A DNA stretch of 64,000 bases from assembly GCF_002214465.1 (NCBI RefSeq), contig NZ_CP015101.1, forward strand, positions 174,502 through 238,501, given 5' to 3'. The DNA is from Thermococcus barossii (GTDB lineage: Archaea; Methanobacteriota_B; Thermococci; Thermococcales; Thermococcaceae). A program made the translations under genes and the position numbers. Under the pieces are notes generated by a model. It was not told the origin of the DNA. It made no database searches and saw only the letters and a list, made by a program, of their open reading frames with translations. This document shows positions 17,390 to 27,096 of this stretch, in pieces (the first letter of the stretch is position 1; every line of letters starts with the position of its first letter).

Positions 17390-18109
17390 ATGGGAAAGAG
17401 TTTGATCCAGCAGAGGAGAGGTAAGGGAACCACGACCTTTAGGGCCCCCTCCCACCGCTATAGGGGTGCCGTCAGGTACGTTCCGCTCAACATTACCAAG
17501 GAGAAGACTATAGTCGGCAAGGTCGTCGAGATACTCCATGACCCGGGCAGGACCGCTCCGGTCGCCCGCGTCAAGTTCGAGAACGGAATGGAGAAGCTCA
17601 TCATCGCCCCCGAGGGACTCCTCGTAGGCGAGGAGATAGCAATAGGCCCAAACGCCCCGATCAAGATAGGCAACACCCTTCCGCTCGCGATGATACCGGA
17701 GGGAAGCTACGTCTACGACATCGAGGGCGTTCCGGGCGACGGCGGCAAGTACGTTAGGGCAGGAGGTGCCTACGCCCTCGTCGTCAGCAGGGAGAAGGAC
17801 AAGGTCATAGTCCAGCTTCCGAGCGGTGAGCTCAAGCAGTTCAAGCCCGAGTGCAGGGCCACCATAGGTGTCGTTGCCGGCGGTGGAAGGCTTGAGAAGC
17901 CCATCGTCAAGGCGGGCAAGGCCTACTACATCGCCAAGGCCAGGAACAGGTTCTGGCCGAAGCCGAGGGGTGTCAAGATGAACGCGGTGAACCACCCGCA
18001 CGGTGGTAAGGAGCACCACATAGGAAGGCCGAGCACCGTTTCGAGGCGCGCCCCGCCCGGAAGGAAGGTCGGTCACATAGCCGCGAGAAGAACGGGTAGG
18101 AGGAAGTGA
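17390..18109 (+). CDS. rpl2: 50S ribosomal protein L2
   Basis: 239 residues from ATG 17390 ([13 protein letters not shown]); the in-frame GTG at 17381 lies within the GGGGTGAGTGAG binding site and is rejected. It has the [14 protein letters not shown] segment with the conserved histidine near the peptidyl-transferase centre, and a basic C-terminus. Its TGA is 2 nt before the S19 ATG. Confidence 0.98.
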   Translation: MGKSLIQQRRGKGTTTFRAPSHRYRGAVRYVPLNITKEKTIVGKVVEILHDPGRTAPVARVKFENGMEKLIIAPEGLLVGEEIAIGPNAPIKIGNTLPLAMIPEGSYVYDIEGVPGDGGKYVRAGGAYALVVSREKDKVIVQLPSGELKQFKPECRATIGVVAGGGRLEKPIVKAGKAYYIAKARNRFWPKPRGVKMNAVNHPHGGKEHHIGRPSTVSRRAPPGRKVGHIAARRTGRRK

Positions 18110-18111
18110 AG

Positions 18112-18513
18112 ATGGCGAGAAAGAAGGAGTTTAAGTACAGGGGTTACAGCTTCGAGGAACTGCTCAACATGTCACTTGAGGACTTCGCCAAGCTCCTTCC
18201 GAGCAGACAGAGGAGGAGCCTCAGGAGAGGTCTCAGCCCGGAGCAGAAGAAGCTCCTCAGGAAGATCAGGCTTGCCAAAAAGGGCAAGTACAAGAAGCCC
18301 ATAAGGACCCACAGCAGGGACATGGTCATCCTTCCCGAGATGGTTGGCATGACCATCCACGTCTACAACGGAAAGGAGTTCGTCCCGATAGAGATCAAGG
18401 AGGAGATGATAGGCCACTATCTCGGCGAGTTCGCCCTCACGAGGAAGATCGTCCAGCACGGCTCGCCTGGTGTCGGTGCGACCAGGTCATCGATGTTCGT
18501 GGCCATCAAGTGA
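18112..18513 (+). CDS. rps19: 30S ribosomal protein S19
   Basis: 133 residues from ATG 18112 ([17 protein letters not shown]); a GTG 6 nt upstream is part of the AGGAAGTGAAG binding site. The archaeal N-terminal extension precedes the universal core with [18 protein letters not shown] and GEFALTR. It forms the head of the small subunit with S13, which lies in the alpha cluster of this window. Confidence 0.98.
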   Translation: MARKKEFKYRGYSFEELLNMSLEDFAKLLPSRQRRSLRRGLSPEQKKLLRKIRLAKKGKYKKPIRTHSRDMVILPEMVGMTIHVYNGKEFVPIEIKEEMIGHYLGEFALTRKIVQHGSPGVGATRSSMFVAIK

Positions 18514-18523
18514 GGTGGTATAG

Positions 18524-18994
18524 ATGAGCAGGGGCAGGTTTTCCTACTCATTCCAAAATTTTGACCCGGACAGGATGGCTCGCGCCAGCGGAAGGGACCT
18601 CAGGATATCCCCCAAGCACAGCGTTGAGATCCTCAGGGAGATAAAGGGCATGATGCTCAACGACGCGCTTCGCTATCTCGACGACGTCATCGCCCTCAAG
18701 AGGCCGGTTCCGATGAAGCGCTTCAACGACAGCCAGGGCCACAAACCCGGAAAGGGCTTCGGTCCGGGCCGCTACCCGGTCAAAGTCGCCAAGGCCGTTA
18801 AGAAGGTCCTCCTCAACGCCAAGAACAACGCCGAGCAGAAGGGTCTCGACCCGGACAGGCTCAGGATAATCCACGCCGCAGCACACCGGGGGCCAGTGCT
18901 CCGCGGTTACATACCGAGGGCCTTTGGAAGGGCCACACCGTTCAACGAGCAGACCACTCACATCGAGATAGTCGTTGAGGAAGTTAGGAGGTGA
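18524..18994 (+). CDS. rpl22: 50S ribosomal protein L22
   Basis: 156 residues, the archaeal L17e-type form. It shows the [16 protein letters not shown] segment and the beta-hairpin region ([15 protein letters not shown]) that reaches into the exit tunnel. GAGGTGGTATAG precedes the ATG. The end overlaps in-frame starts of S3 upstream of its true start. Confidence 0.97.
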   Translation: MSRGRFSYSFQNFDPDRMARASGRDLRISPKHSVEILREIKGMMLNDALRYLDDVIALKRPVPMKRFNDSQGHKPGKGFGPGRYPVKVAKAVKKVLLNAKNNAEQKGLDPDRLRIIHAAAHRGPVLRGYIPRAFGRATPFNEQTTHIEIVVEEVRR

Positions 18995-18999
18995 GACTT

Positions 19000-19632
19000 T
19001 TGGCGATCGAGAGATACTTCATCAAGGAAGGCGTTAAGGAGATGCTCATCGACGAGTACCTTGAGAAGGAGCTCCGCAGGGCGGGCTACGGTGGAATAGA
19101 CATCAAGAAGACCCCTCTTGGGACCAAGGTCGTCATCTTTGCCGCCAACCCCGGATACGTCATAGGAAGGGGTGGAAGGCGCATCAGGGAGCTCACCAGA
19201 ACCCTTGAGAGGCAGTTCGGCCTTGAGAACCCGCAGATCGAGGTTGAGGAGATCAAGAACCCCTACCTCAACGCCAAGGTTCAGGCCGTAAGGCTCGCCC
19301 AGGCCCTTGAGAGGGGAATCCACTTCAGGCGCGCGGCCTACGCAGCCATAAGGGCCATCATGAGGAACGGCGCCAGGGGCGTTGAGATTCGCCTGAGCGG
19401 AAAGCTCACCGGCGAGAGGGCAAAGAGCGTCCGCTTCTACCAGGGCTACCTCGCCAAGGTTGGCAACCCGGCCGAGACCCTCGTCAGCAAGGGCTACGCC
19501 CAGGCCAAGCTCAAGCTCGGTGTCATCGGCGTCAAGGTCTCCATCATGCCGCCCGACGCCAAGCTCCCGGACGAGATTGAGGTTATAGAGAAGCCCGTCG
19601 AGGAAGAGGTGAGCACCAATGAAGCCGAGTGA
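19000..19632 (+). CDS. rps3: 30S ribosomal protein S3
   Basis: 210 residues with TTG 19000 as start ([16 protein letters not shown]), matching the Pyrococcus N-terminus; AGGAGGTGAG sits 5-14 nt before it. The GTG at 18991 lies inside that binding site, so a rare TTG start is favoured. The KH motif is [14 protein letters not shown]. It forms the mRNA entry channel of the small subunit. The 3' end overlaps the L29 start by 14 nt. Confidence 0.95.
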   Translation: MAIERYFIKEGVKEMLIDEYLEKELRRAGYGGIDIKKTPLGTKVVIFAANPGYVIGRGGRRIRELTRTLERQFGLENPQIEVEEIKNPYLNAKVQAVRLAQALERGIHFRRAAYAAIRAIMRNGARGVEIRLSGKLTGERAKSVRFYQGYLAKVGNPAETLVSKGYAQAKLKLGVIGVKVSIMPPDAKLPDEIEVIEKPVEEEVSTNEAE

Positions 19633-19819
19633 GATTAGGGAGATGAGCATCGAGGAGATCGAGAAGAAGCTCAGGGAGCTCCGCCTCGAGCTCGCCAAGG
19701 AGAGGGGTGTGCTCACCATGGGGGCCTCTCTTGAGAACCCCATGGTCATCCGGAACATCAGGCGCGACATCGCGCGCCTGCTGACCATAAAGAAGGAGAA
19801 GCTTAGGGAGAAAAGGTGA
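19619..19819 (+). CDS. rpl29: 50S ribosomal protein L29
   Basis: 66 residues, two-helix protein beginning [18 protein letters not shown]. The ATG overlaps the last 14 nt of S3; the binding site GAGGTGAG lies inside the S3 coding sequence. It sits at the exit-tunnel rim beside L23. Confidence 0.97.
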   Translation: MKPSEIREMSIEEIEKKLRELRLELAKERGVLTMGASLENPMVIRNIRRDIARLLTIKKEKLREKR

Positions 19820-19825
19820 TGGTTA

Positions 19826-20122
19826 GTGCCTAGGATTGTTAACCCTCTGGATGAGATGCTCTTTAAGGAAGTGCTGAAGGAGCAGCAGAGAATTAGAGTC
19901 TACATCGAGAAGGCCCGCTACGGAAAGCTTAAAACCATAATTGAGGGCATAGACGAAAAGGAGTTCGACCTCGAAGATATAGCCAAAAAGCTGAAGGCGA
20001 AGCTGGCATGCGGCGGAACGGTAAAGAAGGGAAGGATAGAGCTCCAGGGCGACCACAGAGAAAGGGTCAAGAAATTGCTCGGAGACCTTGGATTTTCAGA
20101 GGACTTGATAGAAATCGAGTGA
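19826..20122 (+). CDS. Translation initiation factor aIF1 (SUI1 family)
   Basis: 98 residues with a GTG start at 19826 preceded by AAGGTGATGG. It contains the SUI1 core ([41 protein letters not shown]), which binds the 30S P-site region and enforces start-codon fidelity. Its last 100 nt are also open in another frame that extends the following rnp1 gene. Stop TGA overlaps the GTG chosen for rnp1. Confidence 0.96.
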   Translation: MPRIVNPLDEMLFKEVLKEQQRIRVYIEKARYGKLKTIIEGIDEKEFDLEDIAKKLKAKLACGGTVKKGRIELQGDHRERVKKLLGDLGFSEDLIEIE

Positions 20123-20385
20123 CGGCAAAGAACATCATCTGGAGCGAGCTCATAGGGCTGAAAGCAAAAATTATAAGGGCATCTCATCCAGAGCTGGTTG
20201 GCATCGAGGGCTACGTCCTTGACGAGACGAGGAACACCCTCACCATCGGCGGTGAGAGGGTCTGGGTTATCCCGAAGGACGTGGTGGAGCTCGAGTTTGA
20301 GGTTGGCGATAGGAGAATCCGAATCAACGGAAAAGAGCTGATTGGAAGACCCGAGATGAGATTGAAGAAGAGGTGGCGAAAATGA
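20119..20385 (+). CDS. rnp1: RNase P protein component 1 (Rpp29/Pop4)
   Basis: 88 residues from GTG 20119, covering the Sm-like core ([41 protein letters not shown]). An in-frame ATG at 20008 would give 125 residues and, from memory, resembles the annotated Pyrococcus protein N-terminus, but those 37 codons lie wholly within the aIF1 gene in another frame, so the extension may be an annotation artefact. It works with Rnp2-4 and RNase P RNA in tRNA 5' maturation. It overlaps the S17 start by 4 nt. Confidence 0.9.
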   Translation: MTAKNIIWSELIGLKAKIIRASHPELVGIEGYVLDETRNTLTIGGERVWVIPKDVVELEFEVGDRRIRINGKELIGRPEMRLKKRWRK

Positions 20386-20717
20386 GAGAGATTGGATTGA
20401 AGGTTCAGCCTCCCGCTGAGAAGTGCGACGACCCGCACTGCCCCTGGCACGGGCACCTCAAGATACACGGCAGGTACTTCGAGGGTATAGTCGTTAGCGA
20501 CAAGGGTAAGAAGACCGTCGTCGTCGAGAGGCAGCACTACCACTATCTCAAGAAGTACGAGAGGTATGAGCTCAGGAGGAGCAAGGTTCACGCTCACAAC
20601 CCGGAGTGCATAGACGCCAAGGTCGGTGACAGGGTTCTCATAGCCGAGACCAGGCCGATAAGCAAGACCAAGAGCTGGGTTGTCGTTGCAGTTACCAAGA
20701 GGGCTGGCGAGAGGTGA
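20382..20717 (+). CDS. rps17: 30S ribosomal protein S17
   Basis: 111 residues from ATG 20382 ([17 protein letters not shown]). It contains the archaeal N-terminal segment with [10 protein letters not shown] and the core [25 protein letters not shown] lies in the end of rnp1. It is an early 16S rRNA-binding protein. Confidence 0.97.
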   Translation: MREIGLKVQPPAEKCDDPHCPWHGHLKIHGRYFEGIVVSDKGKKTVVVERQHYHYLKKYERYELRRSKVHAHNPECIDAKVGDRVLIAETRPISKTKSWVVVAVTKRAGER

Positions 20718-20722
20718 TCTGA

Positions 20723-21148
20723 ATGGCGAAGAAGGGTGCAGGTGCTACGAGAGGAATTAGCCCTGTCAGACCGACCCGCGCTCTCCCAATAGGCGCTTAC
20801 CTCAAGGTTGCCGATAACAGCGGCGCCAAGGTTATCCAGATAATCGGCGTCGTCGGCTACAAGGGAACCAGGAGGAGGCTCGCCTCCGCTGGCGTCGGTG
20901 ACATGGTCATCGCCGCCGTTAAGAAGGGAAGGCCGGACATCAGGCACCAGGTCGTCAGGGCCGTTGTCGTCAGGCAGAGGAAGGAATACAGGCGCCTTGA
21001 CGGTATGCGCGTCAAGTTCGAGGACAACGCGGCAGCGATAGTCACTCCGGAAGGCGTTCCGAGGGGAACCGAGATCAGGGGTGCCATAGCAAGGGAGGCC
21101 GCCGAGCGCTGGGTCAGGCTCGGAAGCATAGCGAGCATAGTGTTGTGA
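20723..21148 (+). CDS. rpl14: 50S ribosomal protein L14
   Basis: 141 residues. The signature is [17 protein letters not shown], with a compact basic barrel ([26 protein letters not shown]). It lies at the subunit interface and near aIF6 binding. It begins 5 nt after S17. Confidence 0.98.
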   Translation: MAKKGAGATRGISPVRPTRALPIGAYLKVADNSGAKVIQIIGVVGYKGTRRRLASAGVGDMVIAAVKKGRPDIRHQVVRAVVVRQRKEYRRLDGMRVKFEDNAAAIVTPEGVPRGTEIRGAIAREAAERWVRLGSIASIVL

Positions 21149-21158
21149 GGTGAGAATG

Positions 21159-21524
21159 ATGAAGTTGAAGACGAGACAGCCCAAGAAGCAGAGGAGATTC
21201 CTCTACAACGCTCCCCTTCACCTTAGGAGCAAGATAATGGCCGCTACTCTGAGCCCGGAGCTCAGGAGCAAGTACGGCGTGAGGAGCCTTCCGATAAGGG
21301 AGGGCGACAAGGTTCGCGTTATGCGCGGCGACTTCAAGGGCAAGGAAGGTAAGGTCGTCGAGGTTGACCTCAAGAGGTACAGGATACACGTCGAGGGAGT
21401 CACCCAGAAGAAGGTCGACGGCACCGAGGTCTTCTACCCGGTTCATCCGTCGAACGTCATGATAATAGACCTCAACCTTGAGGACGAGAAGAGGGAGAAG
21501 ATAATTAATAGGAGGGCTGGTTGA
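21159..21524 (+). CDS. rpl24: 50S ribosomal protein L24
   Basis: 121 residues from ATG 21159 ([15 protein letters not shown]), the length known in Pyrococcus; ATG 21156 and GTG 21150 lie too close to the GAGGTGAG binding site. The KOW motif [22 protein letters not shown] is clear. The TGA overlaps the S4e ATG by 1 nt. Confidence 0.97.
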   Translation: MKLKTRQPKKQRRFLYNAPLHLRSKIMAATLSPELRSKYGVRSLPIREGDKVRVMRGDFKGKEGKVVEVDLKRYRIHVEGVTQKKVDGTEVFYPVHPSNVMIIDLNLEDEKREKIINRRAG

Positions 21525-22255
21525 TGGCGAGGAAAGGAGCCAAGAGGCACCTTAAGAGGCTTGCCGCTCCGAATCAGTGGTACATCTCAAGGAAGACCTA
21601 CAAGTGGGCGGTCAGACCGAGGCCGGGTCCGCACAGCATGAGGACCTCAATTCCGCTGCTCTACATAGTCAGGGACTACCTCGGCTACGCCAAGACCGCC
21701 CGCGAGGCGAGAAAGATACTCAACGAGGGCAAGGTCCTCGTTGATGGGCGCGTTAGGAAGGACTACAAGTTCCCGGTCGGAATCATGGACGTCGTTTCAA
21801 TCCCCGAGACCGGCGAGCACTACAGGGTTCTTCCGAACAGGATTGGCAAGCTCATACTCCACCCGATAAGCGAGAAGGAAGCCAACATCAAGCCGCTCAG
21901 GATAAGCAACAAGCGCATGGTCAAGGGAGCCAAGGTTCAGCTCAACCTCCACGACGGAAGCAACCACCTGGTCACCATGGACGAGAAGGACAAATACAGG
22001 ACTGCCTACACCGTCCTGATGAAGGTTCCTGACAGGGAGGTCATCGAGGTCATCCCGTTCGAGGTTGGAGCCTACGTCTTCGTTACCCAGGGTAAGAACG
22101 TTGCCAGGAAGGGTAAGGTCGTCGAGGTCAGGCAGTTCCCGATGGGATGGCCGGACGTCGTCACCATCGAGGACGAGAACGGCGAGCTCTTCGACACCCT
22201 GAAGGAATACGCCTTCGTCGTTGGTAAGGAGAAGCCGGAGATTTCCCTTCCGTGA
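21524..22255 (+). CDS. rps4e: 30S ribosomal protein S4e
   Basis: 243 residues from ATG 21524 ([16 protein letters not shown]), with AGGAGGGCTGG before it. It has an S4-like RNA-binding domain ([20 protein letters not shown]) followed by a central domain and a KOW-type C-terminus ([21 protein letters not shown]). It is present in archaea and eukaryotes only. Confidence 0.98.
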   Translation: MARKGAKRHLKRLAAPNQWYISRKTYKWAVRPRPGPHSMRTSIPLLYIVRDYLGYAKTAREARKILNEGKVLVDGRVRKDYKFPVGIMDVVSIPETGEHYRVLPNRIGKLILHPISEKEANIKPLRISNKRMVKGAKVQLNLHDGSNHLVTMDEKDKYRTAYTVLMKVPDREVIEVIPFEVGAYVFVTQGKNVARKGKVVEVRQFPMGWPDVVTIEDENGELFDTLKEYAFVVGKEKPEISLP

Positions 22256-22266
22256 GGTGAGATGAG

Positions 22267-22818
22267 ATGCAGATCAACAGAGAGGCAATCCTTGCAGACT
22301 GGGAAGCTCACCCGATGAGGAAGCCCAGGATTGCGAAGGTCACGATAAACATTGGAGTTGGCGAGAGCGGTGAGAGGCTCACCAAGGCAGAGAAGATGCT
22401 TGAGGGGCTTGTTGGCCAGAAGCCGGTAAGGAGGCGCGCAAAGCAGACCAACAAGGACTTCGGAATCAGGCGCGGCGAGCCGATAGCGGTCAAGGTTACC
22501 CTCCGCGGCGAGAAGGCGGAGGAGATGCTCAGGAGACTCCTGGCTGCGGTTGACAACAGGCTCAAGGCGAGCAACTTCGACGAGCACGGCAATTTCTGCT
22601 TCGGTATCGACGAGCACATCAACATCCCCGGCGTCGAGTACGACCCTGAGATAGGCATCTTCGGTATGGACGTCTGCGTCACCCTCGAGAGGCCCGGATT
22701 CCGCGTGGCCAAGAGGAAGAGGCAGAGGAAGAAGATACCGAACAGGCACAAGCTGACCAAGGAAGAAGGTATCGTCTTCGCTATGGAGGAGTTTAAGGTT
22801 ACCGTGGAGGGATTGTGA
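22267..22818 (+). CDS. rpl5: 50S ribosomal protein L5
   Basis: 183 residues, with the conserved [23 protein letters not shown]-terminal region and [11 protein letters not shown] in the core. It binds 5S rRNA with L18, also in this cluster. GAGGTGAGATGAG lies just before the ATG. Confidence 0.98.
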   Translation: MQINREAILADWEAHPMRKPRIAKVTINIGVGESGERLTKAEKMLEGLVGQKPVRRRAKQTNKDFGIRRGEPIAVKVTLRGEKAEEMLRRLLAAVDNRLKASNFDEHGNFCFGIDEHINIPGVEYDPEIGIFGMDVCVTLERPGFRVAKRKRQRKKIPNRHKLTKEEGIVFAMEEFKVTVEGL

Positions 22819-22819
22819 G

Positions 22820-22990
22820 ATGGCGAAGGCTGACTACAACAAAAGGAAGCCCAGGAAGTTTGGGAAGGGTGCGAGAAGGTGCATGCGCTGCGGCCAGTAC
22901 GGCCCCATCATCAGGATACACGGCCTTATGCTCTGCAGGCACTGCTTTAGAGAGATAGCCCCCAAGCTGGGCTTTAAGAAGTACGAGTGA
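22820..22990 (+). CDS. rps14: 30S ribosomal protein S14 (zinc-binding)
   Basis: 56 residues: [17 protein letters not shown] at the start, a zinc ribbon with C-M-R-C-G and C-R-H-C, and the usual C-terminal [14 protein letters not shown]. It follows the L5 stop after 1 nt with GGGATTGTGAG as binding site. Size and motif are those of the C+ archaeal S14. Confidence 0.97.
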   Translation: MAKADYNKRKPRKFGKGARRCMRCGQYGPIIRIHGLMLCRHCFREIAPKLGFKKYE

Positions 22991-23001
22991 GGTGAGAGGA
23001 G

Positions 23002-23394
23002 ATGACTTTGCTTGACCCGCTGGCAAACGCGCTTTCGCACATAACCAACAGCGAGAGGGTCGGAAAGAAGGAGGTCTACCTCAAGCCGGCCTCCAAGCTC
23101 ATGGGAGAGGTTCTCCGCGTCATGCAGGAGAACGGCTACATCGGCGAGTTCGAGTTCATAGACGACGGAAGGGCAGGCATCTACAGGGTGCAGCTCATAG
23201 GAAAGATCAACAAGGCTGGAGCCATAAAGCCGAGGTTCCCTGTCAAGGCCAGGGAGTACGAGGCCTGGGAGAAGAGGTTCCTTCCGGCCTTCGAGTTCGG
23301 TATCCTCATAGTCTCGACCTCTCAGGGTGTCATGACCCACAAAGAGGCCATCGAGAAGGGAATCGGCGGAAGGCTGATAGCCTACGTCTACTGA
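23002..23394 (+). CDS. rps8: 30S ribosomal protein S8
   Basis: 130 residues starting [21 protein letters not shown], with the universal C-terminal [12 protein letters not shown] motif ([21 protein letters not shown]). It binds the central domain of 16S rRNA, and GAGGTGAGAGG precedes the ATG. Confidence 0.98.
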   Translation: MTLLDPLANALSHITNSERVGKKEVYLKPASKLMGEVLRVMQENGYIGEFEFIDDGRAGIYRVQLIGKINKAGAIKPRFPVKAREYEAWEKRFLPAFEFGILIVSTSQGVMTHKEAIEKGIGGRLIAYVY

Positions 23395-23404
23395 GGTGAG
23401 AGAG

Positions 23405-23959
23405 ATGCCGATAGACGCGTGGGTAAGGGAAGAGGTTGAGATTCCAGAGGGAGTCGAGGTCACCGTTGAGAACAACGTCGTCAAGGTCAGGGGTCCCAAG
23501 GGCGAGCTCGAGAGGGAGCTCAGGTATCCTGGCGTTCAGATCTTCACCGAGGACGGCAAGGTCGTCGTCTTCAAGGAGTTCCCGAGGAAGCGTGACATAG
23601 CCATAGCTAGGACCTTCAAGGCCCACATAGCCAACATGATCAGGGGTGTCACCGAGGGCTTCACCTACAAGCTCAAGGTTGTCTACAGCCACTTCCCCAT
23701 GACCGTCAAGGTTCAGGGAGATGAAGTCGTCATCGAGAACTTCCTCGGTGAGAAGAACCCGAGGAGGGCCAAGATACTGCCCGGCGTTACCGTCAAGGTC
23801 ATGGGTTCAGAGGTTATCGTCGAGGGCATTGACAAGGAGGCAGTCGGTCAGACCGCGGCAAACATCGAGCAAGCAACGAGGATAACCAAGTGGGACAGGC
23901 GTGTCTTCCAGGATGGAATTTACATCGTTGAGAAGGCTGGTAAGCCGATAAAGTTCTGA
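23405..23959 (+). CDS. rpl6: 50S ribosomal protein L6
   Basis: 184 residues from ATG 23405 ([17 protein letters not shown]); GTG 23396 is part of GAGGTGAGAG. It has two tandem L6 folds, with the C-terminal [19 protein letters not shown] region near the GTPase-associated centre. The length equals the Pyrococcus protein. Confidence 0.98.
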   Translation: MPIDAWVREEVEIPEGVEVTVENNVVKVRGPKGELERELRYPGVQIFTEDGKVVVFKEFPRKRDIAIARTFKAHIANMIRGVTEGFTYKLKVVYSHFPMTVKVQGDEVVIENFLGEKNPRRAKILPGVTVKVMGSEVIVEGIDKEAVGQTAANIEQATRITKWDRRVFQDGIYIVEKAGKPIKF

Positions 23960-23969
23960 GGTGTGAGAA

Positions 23970-24353
23970 ATGAACGAGAAGGCGAGACTCCTTAGGATAA
24001 GGGCGAAGATCAAGAGGAAGAAGCCCCGCTTCCTTCGCCAGGAGTGGTGGCGCTATCCGAAGTTCAAGAACGACCCGAAGTGGCGCAGGCCGAAGGGAAT
24101 CGACAGCAAGATGAGGCTCAAGAAGAAGGGCAAGGCCCGCTCACCGAGCATAGGCTGGAGCTCACCGAGGCTCGTTAGGGGGCTCCACCCGAGCGGCTAC
24201 GAGGAAGTCCTCGTCCACAACGTCAGGGAGCTTGAGGCCATAGACCCGACCAGGCAGGCGGCGAGGATAGCCGGAACCGTTGGTGCCAGGAAGAGAGAGG
24301 CTATACTTGCCAGGGCGAAGGAGCTCGGTGTGAAGGTTCTTAACGCGAGGTGA
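23970..24353 (+). CDS. rpl32e: 50S ribosomal protein L32e
   Basis: 127 residues, basic, with [16 protein letters not shown] and [22 protein letters not shown], the L32e signature. Archaeal/eukaryotic-specific large-subunit protein. Its TGA overlaps an upstream GTG of L19e. Confidence 0.97.
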   Translation: MNEKARLLRIRAKIKRKKPRFLRQEWWRYPKFKNDPKWRRPKGIDSKMRLKKKGKARSPSIGWSSPRLVRGLHPSGYEEVLVHNVRELEAIDPTRQAARIAGTVGARKREAILARAKELGVKVLNAR

Positions 24354-24358
24354 GACTC

Positions 24359-24805
24359 ATGCTCAAGATGCAGAGAAGGATTGCCGCTGATTTGTTGAAG
24401 TGCGGTGAGAACAGGGTCTGGATCGACCCTGAGAGGATTGACGACGTTGCGGCTGCCATCACCAGGGAGGACATCAAGAGGCTAATCAACGACGGCGTCA
24501 TCAAGAAGAAGCCCGTTAAGGGCCAGAGCAGGGCCAGGGCAAGGGCCTTCCAGGAGGCCAGGAAGAAGGGCCGCCACAGGGGCCCGGGAAGCAAGAAGGG
24601 TAAGAAGACCGCCAGGATGGGCAAGAAAGAGCGCTGGATGATGACGATAAGGGCCCTCAGGAAGGAGCTCAGGAAGCTCAAGGCCGAGGGCAAGCTCGAC
24701 GAGCACACCTACAGGAGGCTCTACATCCGTGCCAAGGGCGGCCAGTTCAAGAACAAGAGGCAGCTCTACATGTTCATGCAGGAGCACGACATACTGAAGG
24801 AGTGA
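24359..24805 (+). CDS. rpl19e: 50S ribosomal protein L19e
   Basis: 148 residues from ATG 24359 ([21 protein letters not shown]); ATG 24368 is the only close alternative. The [31 protein letters not shown]-type basic region, given here by its residues about 60-85, is the rRNA-binding helix. The protein protrudes from the solvent side of the 50S subunit. Confidence 0.96.
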   Translation: MLKMQRRIAADLLKCGENRVWIDPERIDDVAAAITREDIKRLINDGVIKKKPVKGQSRARARAFQEARKKGRHRGPGSKKGKKTARMGKKERWMMTIRALRKELRKLKAEGKLDEHTYRRLYIRAKGGQFKNKRQLYMFMQEHDILKE

Positions 24806-24815
24806 GGTGAGAGAA

Positions 24816-25421
24816 ATGGCACACGGACCGAGGTATAGGGTTCCGTTCAGGAGGAGGAGAGAGGGCAAGACTAACTATCACAAGAGGCTTGCCCTGCTTA
24901 AGTCGGGCAAGCCGAGGCTCGTCGTTAGGAAGAGCCTCAACCACCACATAGCTCAGATCGTCGTTTACGACCCGAAGGGTGACAGGACGATAGTTTCAGC
25001 TCACACCAGGGAGCTCATGAGGGACTTCGGCTGGAAGGGCCACGGAGGAAACACCCCATCGGCTTACCTGCTCGGTCTCCTCATCGGCTACAAGGCCAAG
25101 AAGGCCGGAATCGAGGAGGCCATACTCGACATAGGCCTCCACCCGCCGACCAGGGGTTCGAGCATATTCGCCGTCCTCAAGGGTGCAGTTGATGCCGGAC
25201 TGAACGTCCCGCACAGCGAGGAGATATACCCCGAGGACTACAGGATAAACGGCGAGCACATAGCGAACTACGCCAAGACCCTCAAAGATGAAGATGAGGA
25301 GCGCTATAGGAAGCAGTTCTCGGGATACCTCGTCAAGGGCCTTGAGCCCGAGAAGCTCCCCGAGCACTTTGAGGAGGTCAAGGCGAGGATAATCGAGAAG
25401 TTTGAGGAGGCGAGAGAATGA
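24816..25421 (+). CDS. rpl18: 50S ribosomal protein L18
   Basis: 201 residues from ATG 24816 ([18 protein letters not shown]), the long L5-eukaryote-like form that binds 5S rRNA. GTG 24807 is in the binding site GAGGTGAGAG. It contains [22 protein letters not shown]. The last codons overlap the S5 ATG by 4 nt. Confidence 0.98.
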   Translation: MAHGPRYRVPFRRRREGKTNYHKRLALLKSGKPRLVVRKSLNHHIAQIVVYDPKGDRTIVSAHTRELMRDFGWKGHGGNTPSAYLLGLLIGYKAKKAGIEEAILDIGLHPPTRGSSIFAVLKGAVDAGLNVPHSEEIYPEDYRINGEHIANYAKTLKDEDEERYRKQFSGYLVKGLEPEKLPEHFEEVKARIIEKFEEARE

Positions 25422-26125
25422 GCGACCCGAGGGAGATTGCCCAGAGGGTTTTGGAGGAGTGGGAGCCGAGGACCAAGCTCGGCATGCTCGTCAAGGAGGG
25501 GCAGATAACTGACATTCACGAGATATTCCGCAAGGGATACCAGATAAAGGAGCCGGAGATAGTTGATGTGCTCCTTCCCGAGGTGAACCTCAGGGAGAAC
25601 CAGGAGGTCCTCGACATAGCCCTCACCGTCAGGATGACTGACAGCGGCAGAAGGATCCGCTTCCGCGTTCTCGCGGCAGTTGGCAACAGGGACGGCTACG
25701 TCGGCCTCGGAATCGGCCACGGCAAGGAGGTTGGAATAGCCATCAGGAAGGCCATCAACTACGCCAAGATGAACATCATCGAGATCAAGCGCGGCTGTGG
25801 CTCCTGGGAGTGCAGGTGCAGGAGGCCACACTCGATTCCCTTCGCCGTCGAGGGCAAGGAAGGAAGCGTCCGCGTCAAGCTCATGCCGGGACCGCGTGGC
25901 CTTGGACTGGTCATCGGTGACGTCGGCAAAAAGATACTCAGCCTCGCCGGCGTCCAGGACGTCTGGTCCCAGAGCCTGGGTGAGACAAGGACAACAGTCA
26001 ACTTCGCCAAGGCCGTCTTCAACGCGCTCTACAACACCAACCGCGTCGCAATTCAGCCGGGCATGGAAGAGAAGTACGGTATCATCGTCGGAAGGGAGAT
26101 GCCGACGAGCTTTGAGCTGGAGTGA
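25418..26125 (+). CDS. rps5: 30S ribosomal protein S5
   Basis: 235 residues. The double-stranded-RNA-binding-like N-terminal half has [18 protein letters not shown], and the archaeal insert has [14 protein letters not shown] with three closely spaced cysteines. It acts in decoding accuracy at the mRNA entry. It uses an ATGA overlap with L18. Confidence 0.98.
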   Translation: MSDPREIAQRVLEEWEPRTKLGMLVKEGQITDIHEIFRKGYQIKEPEIVDVLLPEVNLRENQEVLDIALTVRMTDSGRRIRFRVLAAVGNRDGYVGLGIGHGKEVGIAIRKAINYAKMNIIEIKRGCGSWECRCRRPHSIPFAVEGKEGSVRVKLMPGPRGLGLVIGDVGKKILSLAGVQDVWSQSLGETRTTVNFAKAVFNALYNTNRVAIQPGMEEKYGIIVGREMPTSFELE

Positions 26126-26136
26126 GGTGAGAGAGG

Positions 26137-26604
26137 ATGGCAAAGCTCGCACTCATCAGGCTTAGGAGCGGGATCAGGGCGAGGGGTGAAGTTAGGGACA
26201 CCCTCGCCATGCTCCGCCTCCACAGGATCAACCACCTCGTCCTCGTTGACGACAACCCGAGCTACAAGGGAATGGTTCAGAAGGTCAAGGACTACATCAC
26301 CTGGGGCGAGATAGACAAGGAAACCCTCGCCAAGCTCCTCAGGAAGAGGGGCAGGCTCATCGGCAACAGGCCGATAACTGACGAGTACGTCAAGGAGAAG
26401 CTTGGAATGACCATCGAGGAGTTCGCTGAGAAGGTCGTCAACGGCGAGATGAAGCTCACCGACCTGCCAAACATCAAGCCGGTCTTCAGGCTCCACCCGC
26501 CGAGGGGTGGCCTCAAGGGCAGCAAGAAGCGCTCCTTCAAGGAAGGTGGAGCGCTCGGCTACCGTGGCGAGAGAATAAACGACCTCATTGAGAGAATGCT
26601 CTGA
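26137..26604 (+). CDS. rpl30: 50S ribosomal protein L30
   Basis: 155 residues, archaeal L7e-like long form: core [31 protein letters not shown]-type segment at residues 4-35 and C-terminal [38 protein letters not shown] precedes the ATG. Confidence 0.97.
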   Translation: MAKLALIRLRSGIRARGEVRDTLAMLRLHRINHLVLVDDNPSYKGMVQKVKDYITWGEIDKETLAKLLRKRGRLIGNRPITDEYVKEKLGMTIEEFAEKVVNGEMKLTDLPNIKPVFRLHPPRGGLKGSKKRSFKEGGALGYRGERINDLIERML

Positions 26605-26615
26605 GGTGGCGAGAG

Positions 26616-27062
26616 ATGATAAGGAGAAAGAAGAAGGTTAGGAAGCTCCGCGGAAGTCACACTCACGGATGGGGCTGCAAGAAGAAGCACCGCGGTGGCG
26701 GTAGCAAGGGCGGTAAGGGAATGGCCGGAACCGGTAAGAGGAAGAACACCAAGTGGACCTGGACCATCAAGTACGCCCCTGACCACCTTGGAAAGCGCGG
26801 CTTCCACAGGCCAAAAGCAGTTCAGTACACTCCCAAGACCATAAACCTCAGCGACATAGACGAGAACCTCACACTCTTCCTCGACATGGGCGTCGCCTAC
26901 GAGGAGGAGGGGAAGATAGTCGTTGACGTCACCCAGCTCGGCGTCGACAAGGTTCTCGGAACCGGCAAACTCACCAAGCCCATTACCATCAAGGCCTACT
27001 ACGTCACCCCGAAGGCTGAGGAGAAGATCAAGGCCGCTGGCGGCGAGGTTCTCCTCGCCTGA
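26616..27062 (+). CDS. rpl15: 50S ribosomal protein L15
   Basis: 148 residues. The glycine-rich basic N-terminus ([34 protein letters not shown]) and C-terminal segment KAGGEVLLA-like ([11 protein letters not shown]) define archaeal L15. It is the last ribosomal gene before secY, as in the spc operon. Confidence 0.97.
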   Translation: MIRRKKKVRKLRGSHTHGWGCKKKHRGGGSKGGKGMAGTGKRKNTKWTWTIKYAPDHLGKRGFHRPKAVQYTPKTINLSDIDENLTLFLDMGVAYEEEGKIVVDVTQLGVDKVLGTGKLTKPITIKAYYVTPKAEEKIKAAGGEVLLA

Positions 27063-27096
27063 TTCCCTTTAATTTAAGTTTTGGCGGGTGTTAATC

